50,178 bases of DNA from SIG440 sp045645485 (GTDB lineage: Bacteria > Bacillota > Clostridia > Monoglobales > Monoglobaceae), in assembly GCA_045645485.1 (NCBI GenBank), contig JAZRIX010000057.1, positions 1-50,178 on the forward strand. Reading direction: 5' to 3'. Below the pieces are notes generated by a model that saw only the letters and a list, made by a program, of their open reading frames with translations, was not told the DNA's origin and made no database searches. Of the stretch, positions 15,441 through 24,758 are shown piece after piece. Positions within the stretch are counted from its first letter, which is position 1, and each line of letters opens with the position of its first letter. Made by a program: the position numbers and the translations under genes.

Positions 15441-16577
15441 ATGAATGAACTGGAAATCCAACGCAATAAAATTGATAAAATCGACAAGCAGCTTCTTCCT
15501 TTGTTCCTTGAACGTATGGAATGCAGCAAGGCGGTTGCCGACTACAAGCGTGCCAATAATATGGCTGTTCTGGACAAGAAACGTGAAAAGGAAATTCTGG
15601 ACGGTAAAATGGCATTAGCCGAACCTCACCAACGGACTGCGGTACGAGATTTTTTCTCATCCATAATGTCTATCAGCCGAGGCTATCAGCATTCCCTTTT
15701 GGGAAACGGAGAAAGCGAAATTGAATGGAGCTTTTCGGAAGGACAGTTGATTCCGAATCCCACTGCGGTGTTTCAGGGTGTTGCAGGGGCCAACAGTGAA
15801 ACCGCATTGATGAAGGTTTTCGGGGATGACTGCAACCGAATTAATGTGATGACCTTTGCAGAGGTTTTTGATGCTGTTTCCGAAGGAAAGGCAGATTACG
15901 GAGTTCTGCCTTTGGAAAATTCCCTGACAGGCTCAATTTCAGGAGTATATGACCTTCTGGAAAAACGTGACTTTTACATTGTGGGAGAGGCAGCTGTGAA
16001 TATTGAACATTGTCTTTTGGCACATCCCGATGCGGAGCTTTCGGATATCCAAAGAGTATATTCCCATCAACAGGGGTATCTCCAGTGCAGAGAGTTTTTC
16101 AAAGCCAATCCCAAGATTGAGTTTAAAGAATATCACAATACCGCAATGGCGGCAAAGCTTGTTTCGGGAATGGATGACAAGAACTGTGCCGCAATTTCTG
16201 ACCCACGATGCGGAGAAATCTACGGTCTCCGTGTTCTGGCGGACAACATCAGTATGAGCAACGGTAACGTTACACGGTTCGGAGTAATTGCCAAAAAAGG
16301 GGTTCTTAACCCTCAGTGCAACAAGGTGAGCATTATGTTTACCCTTCCCAACGAAAGCGGGTCATTAAGCTGTATTTTGTCGGAATTTGCTGTGAATAAT
16401 CTTAATCTTGTTAAGATTGAATCACGACCCTGCCGTGACAGTAATTTTGAATATATTTTCTTTGCGGATTTTGAGGGCAGTCTTCTTGACCCAACAGTGC
16501 AAAGGGTTATGAAAACGGTGAAGGAAAATACCAAATCACTGAAAATTTTGGGCAACTACCCGATGCCGAAGGAGTAG
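15441..16577 (+). CDS. pheA: Bifunctional chorismate mutase / prephenate dehydratase
   Basis: P-protein for the Phe branch. 378 residues in three parts. An AroQ-type chorismate mutase domain (about 1-85) carries QRNKIDKIDKQLLPLFLERM. A prephenate dehydratase domain (about 105-285) carries VFQGVAGANSETALMKVFG, YGVLPLENSLTGSISGVYDL, YSHQQGYLQC and NVTRFGVIAKK. A C-terminal ACT domain (about 295-375) carries NESGSLSCILSEFAVNNLNL and the Phe-binding ESRP motif. The intact ACT domain predicts feedback inhibition by phenylalanine. 13 bases after aroC. Confidence 0.95.
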   Translation: MNELEIQRNKIDKIDKQLLPLFLERMECSKAVADYKRANNMAVLDKKREKEILDGKMALAEPHQRTAVRDFFSSIMSISRGYQHSLLGNGESEIEWSFSEGQLIPNPTAVFQGVAGANSETALMKVFGDDCNRINVMTFAEVFDAVSEGKADYGVLPLENSLTGSISGVYDLLEKRDFYIVGEAAVNIEHCLLAHPDAELSDIQRVYSHQQGYLQCREFFKANPKIEFKEYHNTAMAAKLVSGMDDKNCAAISDPRCGEIYGLRVLADNISMSNGNVTRFGVIAKKGVLNPQCNKVSIMFTLPNESGSLSCILSEFAVNNLNLVKIESRPCRDSNFEYIFFADFEGSLLDPTVQRVMKTVKENTKSLKILGNYPMPKE

Positions 16578-16580
16578 AAT

Positions 16581-17084
16581 ATGAAAAATATAATTCTTAT
16601 AGGTATGCCCGGCAGCGGCAAGACCACCATCGGCAGAATACTGGCTGAAAAACTGGGCCGGGAGCATCTGGATTCAGACGATGTTTTTAAAGAAACCATT
16701 TATCCCGATATATCAGCATATTTTGCACTTCACGGTGAGGCTGAATTCCGCAATATGGAAACCCAAATCCTTGGTGAACTGGCGGAAAAAACAGGATTTG
16801 TAATTTCAACGGGCGGCGGCATTGTGGAACGTGCTGAGAATAAAGAAATTCTTCGTAGAGACGGAATTGTAGTCTTTCTTGACCGTGATCCTGCGCTGAT
16901 TGTCAGAGATGTGGAAACATCGTCAAGACCTCTTCTCAAAGAGGGTAAGCAAAAAATTTTTGAGCTTTATGAAAGAAGGATTTCAAGGTATATTGATTTT
17001 TGTCATATACGAATAGAAAATATCGGCACATTGGATGCCGTTACAAATAAAATTATTAATGAGGTGAAAAGCTACAATGATTGA
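16581..17084 (+). CDS. aroK: Shikimate kinase
   Basis: ATP-dependent phosphorylation of shikimate at O3. 167 residues, normal for the family. The P-loop is GMPGSGKTTIGR (about 8-19); the DSDD motif (about 33-36) binds Mg and shikimate; FRNMETQIL and STGGGIV bind shikimate; the SSRPLLK lid follows. Three bases after pheA; its 3' end overlaps aroQ by eight bases. Confidence 0.95.
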   Translation: MKNIILIGMPGSGKTTIGRILAEKLGREHLDSDDVFKETIYPDISAYFALHGEAEFRNMETQILGELAEKTGFVISTGGGIVERAENKEILRRDGIVVFLDRDPALIVRDVETSSRPLLKEGKQKIFELYERRISRYIDFCHIRIENIGTLDAVTNKIINEVKSYND

Positions 17085-17529
17085 AAAAATTATGGTAATC
17101 AACGGACCAAATCTGAATATGCTGGGAGTGCGTGAACCTAGTGTTTATGGTAACAAAAGCTATGCGGACCTGGAGGCATATATCGAGAACTGTGCCGAGG
17201 GTATGGGAATGGAAGCAACTGTGCTCCAGAGCAACAGCGAAGGTGAGATAATTGACTTTATTCATCACGCATTGGGAAACTATGATGCAATTATTATTAA
17301 CCCCGGTGCATACACCCATTACAGTTATGCAATCCACGATGCACTTTCCTCGGTAAATTTACCGACAGTTGAGGTGCATATATCAAATATTCACAAGCGT
17401 GAAGAATTCCGTCACAAGTCAGTAACGGCTCCTGCCTGCACAGGTCAGATTTGCGGACTGGGTTTCCGTGGCTATACCCTTGCATTGGAATACTTAAAGG
17501 AAATGGCAAGTGATACAGATGAAGACTAA
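17077..17529 (+). CDS. aroQ: Type II 3-dehydroquinate dehydratase
   Basis: Dehydrates 3-dehydroquinate to 3-dehydroshikimate by trans elimination. 150 residues with NGPNLNMLGVREPSVYGNKS (catalytic Arg and Tyr), QSNSEGEIIDFIH, NPGAYTHYSYAIHDAL and EVHISNIHKREEFRHKS, ending in GLGFRGYTLALEYL. It forms a dodecamer in known members. Overlaps aroK (8 bases) and aroE (20 bases), so translation is coupled. Confidence 0.96.
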   Translation: MIEKIMVINGPNLNMLGVREPSVYGNKSYADLEAYIENCAEGMGMEATVLQSNSEGEIIDFIHHALGNYDAIIINPGAYTHYSYAIHDALSSVNLPTVEVHISNIHKREEFRHKSVTAPACTGQICGLGFRGYTLALEYLKEMASDTDED

Positions 17530-18370
17530 GCTTTCGGTAATCGGCGACCCTATTGCACACAGTCTTTCTCCCGTAATCCACACCTCCGTCCTTGAGGAAA
17601 TGGGGATTGACTATGACTATGAAAAAATCCGAATTTCAAAAGGCGGACTCCCTTTCTTTCTTCAGTCTGAAGAATGTCTGAGTATGCATGGCTTCAATCT
17701 CACAATGCCCCACAAGCAGGACGTTATGCCCTACTTAGATTATATTGATCCTGAGGCTGAGGTTTTTGATGCAGTGAACACCGTAAAGGTTAAGAACGGC
17801 AAGCTTTCAGGCTATAACACCGACGGTTTAGGTTGTGTTCGGGCAATTGAAGACAAAGGCTATCTATGCAAGGGAAAAAATATTCTTATTTTCGGTGCAG
17901 GTGGTGTTGTTTCAACAGTCGCACTAAAAATGGTACTTGAAGGAGCTTCCTCCGTCACCGTACTCAACCGTACCAAAAACTCTGCAGAGGCTCTGGCACA
18001 GAATATTTATGCCCGCACAGGAAAAAAAATTACCACAGGCAGCCTTAACTGTTGTGAAATCACAAAGCATTGTGCAGAATGTGATATACTAATCAACGGT
18101 ACTCCTTTGGGTATGGAGGGAATAGATTCAGATTTTGAAAACTTTTCGTTTTTGGAGGCACTCCGCAAGGATGTTCTCGTAAATGACCTGATTTACAAGC
18201 CTGATGCAACAAATCTGTTAAAACACGCACATTCTCTTGGTCTTGATACCCTAAACGGACTGGGAATGTTGATATATCAAGGACTTCTTGCTGATGAAAT
18301 TTTCCTTGAAACTACTCTTGATTTTCCCTATTTCAAGAGCATAATCGAAGATAAATTAAAAAAAATGTAA
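17510..18370 (+). CDS. aroE: Shikimate dehydrogenase
   Basis: NADPH-dependent reduction of 3-dehydroshikimate. 286 residues. The substrate domain has VIGDPIAHSLSPVIH, NLTMPHKQDVMPYLD (catalytic Lys) and DAVNTVKVKNGKLSGYNTDG. The Rossmann domain has IFGAGGVVSTVAL and the NADP-specific VLNRTK. INGTPLGMEG and LNGLGMLIYQG complete the family. GTG 17510 is preferred because AAAGGA lies eight bases upstream; ATG 17519 is too far. Last gene of the operon, completing the pathway. Confidence 0.95.
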   Translation: MIQMKTKLSVIGDPIAHSLSPVIHTSVLEEMGIDYDYEKIRISKGGLPFFLQSEECLSMHGFNLTMPHKQDVMPYLDYIDPEAEVFDAVNTVKVKNGKLSGYNTDGLGCVRAIEDKGYLCKGKNILIFGAGGVVSTVALKMVLEGASSVTVLNRTKNSAEALAQNIYARTGKKITTGSLNCCEITKHCAECDILINGTPLGMEGIDSDFENFSFLEALRKDVLVNDLIYKPDATNLLKHAHSLGLDTLNGLGMLIYQGLLADEIFLETTLDFPYFKSIIEDKLKKM

Positions 18371-18387
18371 TTTTTTAAAAATAATAC

Positions 18388-18416
18388 TTGCATTTATTAA
18401 ATTGTTGTGTTATAAT
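18388..18416 (+). promoter_or_regulatory. rpmE promoter
   Basis: TTGCAT (18388-18393) and TATAAT (18411-18416) separated by 17 bases, about 50 bases before the rpmE start. Confidence 0.75.
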
Positions 18417-18465
18417 AGACAATGCTGATTTGGCTAACAACTCTAAAGAAAGAGGTGAAATATAG

Positions 18466-18672
18466 ATGAAAGCAGGAATACATCCCGATTATAAGGAAAC
18501 AACTATCAAGTGTGCTTGCGGTAATGTAATTGAAACAGGTTCAACAAAAGAGAATGTTTCTATCGAAATTTGCTCAGCTTGCCATCCTTTCTATACCGGT
18601 AAGCAGAAGTTGGTTGACACAGGCGGACGTGTTGACAAGTTCAGAAAACGTTTCGGTCTTGAAGCAAAATAG
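18466..18672 (+). CDS. rpmE: 50S ribosomal protein L31 (zinc form)
   Basis: 68 residues. MKAGIHPDYKETTIKCACGN begins with the L31 signature. Four Cys (C16, C18, C37, C40) form a zinc ribbon, so this is the zinc-binding C+ paralogue rather than the zinc-independent YtjA type. The C-terminal DKFRKRFGL binds 23S/5S contacts at the central protuberance. Own promoter, AGAGGTG ribosome site, and own terminator. Confidence 0.96.
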   Translation: MKAGIHPDYKETTIKCACGNVIETGSTKENVSIEICSACHPFYTGKQKLVDTGGRVDKFRKRFGLEAK

Positions 18673-18756
18673 TTTTATTTTGGCATACCGAACAAATACC
18701 ATCAGGAAATGTCTTTACGGATGTTTCAAATAAGTTTAAATTAAAATTTCTACCCA

Positions 18757-18787
18757 AAAACGACCGATTGAAATCGGTCGTTTTTAT
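18757..18787 (+). terminator. rpmE terminator
   Basis: An 11-bp AACGACCGATT stem with a 3-base loop and a run of T residues after it. Confidence 0.85.
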
Positions 18788-18802
18788 TATTGTATTTTCT
18801 TT

Positions 18803-18848
18803 ACAAAAAGCATTCCCGCGTATTTTTCAACACGCGGGAATGTTTTAT
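18803..18848 (-). terminator. Bidirectional terminator downstream of the SLH gene
   Basis: A perfect 11-bp stem (18811-18821 with 18832-18842, CATTCCCGCGT) is flanked by five A residues on the left and four T on the right. It can stop transcription from both sides; its main client is the minus-strand SLH gene. Confidence 0.75.
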
Positions 18849-18892
18849 ATATAGTAATTGGAAATTATCTTTTTGTTTTTCAGGTTATACTA

Positions 18893-20716
18893 TTACTGAA
18901 GAACTATTACGCTGGCTTCAAATACACCTGATGCATTCGAACCTGTTATTGTGGCAGTTCTGCCCTTTTCAATTGACTTAAATGTGGGTTCCTTGCCTGT
19001 AAGGCTGTCAACAATTTTTGTATTTGACTTCACATACACACTGATTTCCTTGCCGTCTTCTTCAATTATCATAAGTGAGTACTCTGCATTGATAGTCTTT
19101 ACGATACCGCTCAACTGAGATTTTGCTACCGCACTTGCGGCTTCAATTGCAATAATCTCGTTGCTTTCGAGGTCAGCTTCGATATCTGTTCCGGGACGAA
19201 GGTCGTATACTGTTCCTTTTTCGGATGAGTTAATAAGAATTGTAGCCTTTTTGTTGATGGGGAATTCTCTTGTATTTCCGCTCTGCTTCACAACAAGAAC
19301 AGAACCGTTTGTTGTATGTGTAATTGATTCGATTGAACCAGCTATAGACTGTTTTTTGCTGCTTGCAGAAATCTTTGTAATTTTTCCGTAGGTCATTTTG
19401 AGAACAATTGAGTCACCAACCATGAGCTGTCCCAAAGAGCTGTCAAGATTGTTTCTTGAAACCACAACGCCTTCAAGAGATGTCTCGTATTTGCCTCTTT
19501 CGCCCGAAGGACTCTCAACAGAGAGAAGAGTTGTTTCACCGTTTGCTTCAACAGAAAGCAAAGTGCCTGTTGCTGTAGTTGACTTGTCAATTACTTCAAG
19601 AACGGCAACCTCACCTTCAACAATAGTGAGTGAAACATAGCTGTTCTTCTTTACCTTGCTGAAAAGGTCAATAGCACCGTTAACTCTTATTGTTGCATCA
19701 TCTGCAAGAACATAAGTAGCAACCTTTGCCTTGTCGTTTGCATCAGCAATTGTAACAGCCTTTGTTCCGCTTGAATCCTTTGTTCCCGAAACCAGACCGT
19801 AAATAACTGCATCTTCAATCACTACGTTGTTTTCAATCAATGCAACCTGACCCGCAAGATGTGTAACCTTTACATGCATTCCGCGTTCAAAATCTTCAAT
19901 AGCAACATCACGTCCGTTGATTTTCATTTTTGATGAGCTTGCAAGCTCGTGAACAATGTCACTTCCATCAATAGTAATTGTAACTGTACCCTCAAATGTA
20001 TCAACCGCTGCAATCACACCGGTCTGAACAGAAAGGTCAAGAACATCAATCAGGCTGCAAAGCATCTTTGACATCTGAGCACGTGTAACAGGTTCAAGAG
20101 GTGCGAAAATGGGCTGACCCTTTTCGTTGTTGCCCATACCCTGCATAATACCTTCATCCTTCACAAATTCAACATATACTCTAGCTGAATCAGGAATTTC
20201 GGTTGTGTCTGCATAAGTAGACGATACAAAAAGATTACTCTGGACATCTTCTTCTGCTCCCAGAAGCTTTGTCATAAGTATTGCGGCTTCGTATCTCATA
20301 AGAGGTTCATTCTTTACTGATTTTCCAATGTATGTATCAAGTTCATCAGTTGAAAGAACACCGTTATAAAGAAGGAAAGCCATTTCCTTTGTATAGTTTG
20401 TTCCGTACTTTTTGAGCATAGCGCCGAATTCTTCTTCAGCATACTCTACAGAATCTGCAAACTCTTCATTATTCACACCAATCATTCTGGCAAGAATAAT
20501 AAGCGCTTCTGTCTTTGAAATTGTTTTATTGGGTTTGAAGGTTCCGTCTTCATAACCTTTCAGGTAACCTTCCTCCGCCATTGCTTCGATATATGGCTTT
20601 GCCCATTCTACCTTCGGGTCATTTTCTACGTCAGAAAAGGTCTTTGCAGAAACAGACAGAGCTGAAAACAAAAACATTCCGCTCAGAATTCCGCTAAGTA
20701 TTTTTTTGTTAATCAT
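18893..20716 (-). CDS. Secreted S-layer-homology (SLH) domain protein
   Basis: 607 residues. A signal peptide (MINKKILSGILSGMFLFSAL, cleavage near SVSA-KT) precedes three SLH-like segments. These are about 25-80 (KTFSDVENDPKVEWAKPYIE, YEDGTFKPNKTISKTEAL), about 110-160, and about 170-230 (FVKDEGIMQGMG, PLEPVTRAQMSKML). Beta-rich repeats of the SbsB/KOW-like kind then run to the C-terminus. SLH domains anchor proteins to pyruvylated wall polymers. ATG 20716 follows AAGGGGG; longer readings to 20809 lack a site. Divergent from another SLH gene at 20974 (257-bp AT-rich gap). Confidence 0.88.
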   Translation of the reverse strand: MINKKILSGILSGMFLFSALSVSAKTFSDVENDPKVEWAKPYIEAMAEEGYLKGYEDGTFKPNKTISKTEALIILARMIGVNNEEFADSVEYAEEEFGAMLKKYGTNYTKEMAFLLYNGVLSTDELDTYIGKSVKNEPLMRYEAAILMTKLLGAEEDVQSNLFVSSTYADTTEIPDSARVYVEFVKDEGIMQGMGNNEKGQPIFAPLEPVTRAQMSKMLCSLIDVLDLSVQTGVIAAVDTFEGTVTITIDGSDIVHELASSSKMKINGRDVAIEDFERGMHVKVTHLAGQVALIENNVVIEDAVIYGLVSGTKDSSGTKAVTIADANDKAKVATYVLADDATIRVNGAIDLFSKVKKNSYVSLTIVEGEVAVLEVIDKSTTATGTLLSVEANGETTLLSVESPSGERGKYETSLEGVVVSRNNLDSSLGQLMVGDSIVLKMTYGKITKISASSKKQSIAGSIESITHTTNGSVLVVKQSGNTREFPINKKATILINSSEKGTVYDLRPGTDIEADLESNEIIAIEAASAVAKSQLSGIVKTINAEYSLMIIEEDGKEISVYVKSNTKIVDSLTGKEPTFKSIEKGRTATITGSNASGVFEASVIVLQ

Positions 20717-20973
20717 TGGTGTTCCCCCTTTTAATTTAAACAAAACTTTAAATTTGTCAAAATAGTTTATTTCATTATTTACTTTATCATAAATTTTTAT
20801 ATATTTCAACTATATTTTTATAAAATTATCTTACATATTTGTTACAGAAGCATTAAATTTATGTATTTGCGTAATTATTTGCTAAAACAGCCAAAAACTT
20901 TGTGTTGTAAATTTATCTCTCCGACACACAATAAACACGAAACATTTTCAAATTTCAAAGAGGAGGAATAAAA

Positions 20974-23922
20974 ATGCAAAAAAAACTTATTGCCTTTTGC
21001 TTGGCATTTTCTATGCTTTTTGCACTTGGCATAAACGTTTTTGCAACAACATCTGATATGCATTTTGCATCGGGCGAAACTCCTGAAATGCTGAACGGTA
21101 CAGATTCAGCAGCTTCAGGCAAAGGCTCTGATGCATCGGCAGCCAAAGGCAACACAACATCATCAGATATGCAGAAACAGGGAAACACAACAACAGATAG
21201 TCAGACACAAGGAAGCACATCAACAGATGGCCAGACACAAGGAAACTCATCAACAACTCGAACAACAAAAACGATGGACAACAGCAATCCAACCGTAGAA
21301 CAAAACCGTACAAAACGCAACGCAATGATGAACGATGCTCTCTATGAAGGATATGCACTTTCAAGATACAGCGATCAGAGAGTTGCTCTTTCTCCCGACA
21401 TTCAGGGAACAAAATACGAGGAAGCTGCAGAGGTTCTTGGAGCACTGGGTATTATGGTAGGTGACGCAGGAACAGGAACCTTCCGTCCCAATGACAACAT
21501 TCTCAGAAGTGAGATGGCAAAGGTAGCGGTATACGCCGTAGGACTTGAGGATATTGCAAACGGAGCAAATGTTCCCACAAGATTCCCTGATGTGCCCAAA
21601 AACCACTGGGCAAACGGAGCAATCAATGTTGCTGAACAGCAGGATATGGTTATAGGTGATGAAAAAGGAAATTTCCATCCCAATGATCCCGTTCTTCTTC
21701 AGGAAGCAGTAACAATAATCGTAAGAGCTCTCGGCTACGAACCCGTAGCAAACGACCGCGGCGGATATCCCGCAGGTTATATGGCAGTAGCATCAGAAAA
21801 CCAGCTTTTGAAGGGAATTTCAGCCGCAGGTGCAAATCCCGCCAAGAGAGGTGACATTGCACAGCTTACCTTCAACGCATTGACAGTAAACCTTATGGAA
21901 CAGACAGGTTTCGGAAGCAACATCACCTACGAGGTTGTTGACAAAACATTGCTCTTTGACAGACTTAACGTAGAAAAAGCTTACGGACAGGTTACAGGAA
22001 CAAGCGAAACAACTCTTACAGGCGGAAACACAACATCCGAAGACAGAATTACCATAAACAACAACACCTTCTCCGAAGGCACAACCCGTGCACGTGACTA
22101 CCTTGGTTACAATGTAGTATATTATGCACGTATTGATGCAAACTCGGACGAAAAAACTCTTATTCTGGTAAGACCTCAGGCAAACAAAAACAAGGTTCTC
22201 ACTATCAATTCAAAAGACCTTGTATCCGTAACAGGTGACGAGGGTGCAAACAAAACAGTGACATACTGGCGTTCAGGCACCAACGACTCAACATCAAAAA
22301 CAGCATCAATCGTAGCAAATCCCGTATATATCTACAACGGAAAATTTGTCGAAACACTCTCAAACGAACAGCTTATTCCTCAGACAGGTAATCTTATCCT
22401 TCTGGACACCGATACCAACAACGTGTATGATATTGTATTCTCAAATCATTTCACCAATCTTGTAGTTGAAACCGTATCAAGTGCAACAGGAAGAGTTACA
22501 GACAAATACAACAACAGCTCACTTCTTCTCGACCCCGAAAATACAGATATAATGTTCACTCTGCTGAAAGACGGCAAAGAAATTATGCCCTCCGAGCTTA
22601 AAGAATGGAACGTAATTTCTTATACTGTAAGCACAGATAAACAGTTGATAAAAGCATATGTTTCAACAGAAAGTATTCTCGGACGTGTAACACAGGTTAC
22701 AAAGGACGGCTTCAGAATCAACGATTCCGACACTGTTTACAAAAAGGCGGCAAACTACCCCAACGAAATCAAACTCAGAGACGAAGGCAGATTCTATCTT
22801 GACGCAGAAGGCAATGTTGCGGCAGTTGACACAACAGCCTCCTCTACGGGTACAGCAATCCGCGGAGCATACGGTTATCTGACAAATGCTGCAATCACAG
22901 GAACAATTGACGAAAAAATCCAGTTCAAGATTTTCACAGCAAAGGGTGAATCTCAGGTAATTGACGGTGCAACAAAAATACGTGTTAACAACACCTACGG
23001 TCTTTCTGCCGAAGAAGTTCTTTCAAAATTCGGTAAGGACGGAACAGTTACACCTCAGCTCATAACTTACGAAACAAATGCTCAAGGACTTCTTACAGGC
23101 TTTGACATTGCAGTAGACAACACATCAACAGGCAACGTAAACAAAGGTGTATTCACAAAGAACCTTACAGCCGCAGATCAGGTGTACAAGAGTGCATCCT
23201 CCACTCTCGGAAAAGTAAGAGTAACAGAAGATACAATTGTTTTTGACATTCCTTCAGATGCAGGCACAGACACAACAAGATATGCAGTCCGTGATATCAG
23301 AATGTTCACAAACAACACACCTTATGATATTGTAGTATATGACCTTCAGGAAGACTTCTCTGCACGGGCAATCATAGTAACAAGCACAACAGGTGTAACC
23401 GAAGCAAAATCGCCCATTGTACTTGTTGACGAAATTGCATCTGCACAGAACGAGGATTATGATGAAATAGATATTGTTTACGGTCTTGAAAACGGCAAAA
23501 AAACTGAGCTCCGTTCTTCAGACAAGAACGTATTTATCAAGGGTGACTCCTCTGCGCTTGAACAGGGTGATATCTTCCAGTACAGCACAAATGCGAGAGG
23601 CGAGGTTGACAGAATCACTCTTCTCTTTGACAGAGATACCAAGAACACCGAATTCACAAAGACAATAGGTACAGACCTTACAACAGTTTACGGACGTGTA
23701 ACAAAGAAATTTGCAGATTCCGTAAACGTAAGCGTCAACGGTAATGTTCAGAACTACTCAACAGCAAATGCAACTGTCTATGAATATAACTCACAGAGAA
23801 AGGCAGGAAACATTTCTGTTGTAACAGCAGGTGATATCGAAGTATTTGAAGAAGGCAACGAAGTAAGAGTATTTATTAAAATCTTCGAAGATCAGGTTTC
23901 TGAAATTGTTATAGTAAGATAG
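20974..23922 (+). CDS. Large secreted SLH domain protein
   Basis: 982 residues. A signal peptide (MQKKLIAFCLAFSMLFALGI...VFA) is followed by a Thr/Ser/Gln-rich low-complexity linker (about 45-105) built of an approximately 12-residue tandem repeat (QGNTTTDSQT, QGSTSTDGQT). Three SLH-like segments follow at about 148-192, 206-260 and 262-305 (FPDVPKNHWANGAINVAEQQ, NFHPNDPVLLQEAV). About 670 residues of beta-rich repeats make up the rest. GAGGAGG lies eight bases before ATG. The pairing of SLH domains and a long beta-rich body suggests an S-layer or outer-wall protein; substrate unknown. Confidence 0.88.
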   Translation: MQKKLIAFCLAFSMLFALGINVFATTSDMHFASGETPEMLNGTDSAASGKGSDASAAKGNTTSSDMQKQGNTTTDSQTQGSTSTDGQTQGNSSTTRTTKTMDNSNPTVEQNRTKRNAMMNDALYEGYALSRYSDQRVALSPDIQGTKYEEAAEVLGALGIMVGDAGTGTFRPNDNILRSEMAKVAVYAVGLEDIANGANVPTRFPDVPKNHWANGAINVAEQQDMVIGDEKGNFHPNDPVLLQEAVTIIVRALGYEPVANDRGGYPAGYMAVASENQLLKGISAAGANPAKRGDIAQLTFNALTVNLMEQTGFGSNITYEVVDKTLLFDRLNVEKAYGQVTGTSETTLTGGNTTSEDRITINNNTFSEGTTRARDYLGYNVVYYARIDANSDEKTLILVRPQANKNKVLTINSKDLVSVTGDEGANKTVTYWRSGTNDSTSKTASIVANPVYIYNGKFVETLSNEQLIPQTGNLILLDTDTNNVYDIVFSNHFTNLVVETVSSATGRVTDKYNNSSLLLDPENTDIMFTLLKDGKEIMPSELKEWNVISYTVSTDKQLIKAYVSTESILGRVTQVTKDGFRINDSDTVYKKAANYPNEIKLRDEGRFYLDAEGNVAAVDTTASSTGTAIRGAYGYLTNAAITGTIDEKIQFKIFTAKGESQVIDGATKIRVNNTYGLSAEEVLSKFGKDGTVTPQLITYETNAQGLLTGFDIAVDNTSTGNVNKGVFTKNLTAADQVYKSASSTLGKVRVTEDTIVFDIPSDAGTDTTRYAVRDIRMFTNNTPYDIVVYDLQEDFSARAIIVTSTTGVTEAKSPIVLVDEIASAQNEDYDEIDIVYGLENGKKTELRSSDKNVFIKGDSSALEQGDIFQYSTNARGEVDRITLLFDRDTKNTEFTKTIGTDLTTVYGRVTKKFADSVNVSVNGNVQNYSTANATVYEYNSQRKAGNISVVTAGDIEVFEEGNEVRVFIKIFEDQVSEIVIVR

Positions 23923-23926
23923 TTTT

Positions 23927-23956
23927 AAAGGTTGTCCCAGCAAAGGGACAACCTTT
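23927..23956 (+). terminator. Hairpin after the large SLH gene
   Basis: A perfect 12-bp stem (AAAGGTTGTCCC with its complement, 6-base loop) five bases after the stop codon. The downstream T-run is weak (AAACTTTAG), so termination may be inefficient. Confidence 0.6.
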
Positions 23957-23966
23957 AAACTTTAGT

Positions 23967-23995
23967 TTGACTTTTTCCCGCTTTTTTGGTAGAAT
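23967..23995 (+). promoter_or_regulatory. Promoter of the DUF1311 lipoprotein
   Basis: TTGACT (23967-23972) and TAGAAT (23990-23995), 17-base spacing, with TGG directly before the -10 (extended -10). Confidence 0.65.
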
Positions 23996-24026
23996 AATAT
24001 AAAATAAAAAACAAGGAGAAATAATT

Positions 24027-24653
24027 ATGCAAAAATTCAAAACAGCAATAGCTTTATTGTGTATCCTTTTGTCCGTAAGTCTCTTTTCAGGATGCTCAAT
24101 GATAGGCAAAATAGTCACTCTTCCCATAAAAGCTATTTTTTCACTGCAAAATGACAGCGATGAAAGCGAAGGCACAAAAACAGATACGGAAGCTGAAACC
24201 GATAACGAAGATTCCAAAGATGTTCAAGGGGAAACAGAAATGGATTCCAAAGCTGTTCCCACTCCTACGCCTGCACCAACTTCGGCTCAGACTCAGGCCG
24301 CCGAAATACGTCTGGAATATATGCGTAGAGCAAACGATATTGCTACATATGCTTCACAAACCTCATCAGAGACAACTGACCAGCAGTCAATGAACAAACA
24401 TTCCTATGAAGTTTTTCAGCGTTGGGATGCTCTTTTGAATGAAGTATATCAGTACCTCAAAAAGACTATGCCTGCCAATGAGTTTCAAAAACTTCAAGAA
24501 GAAGAAATTCAATGGATAAAAGAAAAAGAAGCCGCAATCAAAAAAGCAGGCGCAGAATATGAAGGTGGTTCAATGCAGCCTTTGATTGAAAATACTACTG
24601 CAACAAATTATACCAGCAGCAGGTGCTATTACCTGATTTCTCTTATAAACTAA
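24027..24653 (+). CDS. Lipoprotein with DUF1311/LprI-like domain
   Basis: 208 residues with a lipoprotein signal peptide (lipobox LFSGC, Cys23). An acidic, Thr/Pro-rich linker follows (about 45-95, PTPTPAPTSAQTQAA). The C-terminal domain (about 130-205) carries the DUF1311 pattern: LLNEVYQYLKKTMPANEFQK, EEEIQWIKEKEAAIKKAG and a Tyr-rich end. In Gram-negatives and mycobacteria related domains bind lysozyme (LprI), but a function here is not established. The protein is expected on the outer face of the membrane. Own promoter and terminator. Confidence 0.8.
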   Translation: MQKFKTAIALLCILLSVSLFSGCSMIGKIVTLPIKAIFSLQNDSDESEGTKTDTEAETDNEDSKDVQGETEMDSKAVPTPTPAPTSAQTQAAEIRLEYMRRANDIATYASQTSSETTDQQSMNKHSYEVFQRWDALLNEVYQYLKKTMPANEFQKLQEEEIQWIKEKEAAIKKAGAEYEGGSMQPLIENTTATNYTSSRCYYLISLIN

Positions 24654-24668
24654 CTTCTCTATCATATA

Positions 24669-24733
24669 AAAACCCCTTGGAACAGATTTCTGAAGTACAA
24701 AAGCTTCAACTGTTCCAAGGGGTTTATTTTTTA
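24669..24733 (+). terminator. Bidirectional terminator
   Basis: A long stem (AAACCCCTTGGAACAG with its complement at 24710-24725, plus an inner TGAAG/CTTCA arm) ends in ATTTTTT. It separates the lipoprotein gene from the convergent 24759 gene. Confidence 0.8.
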
Positions 24734-24758
24734 AAAGAATTTTTTATAATGCAATTCC

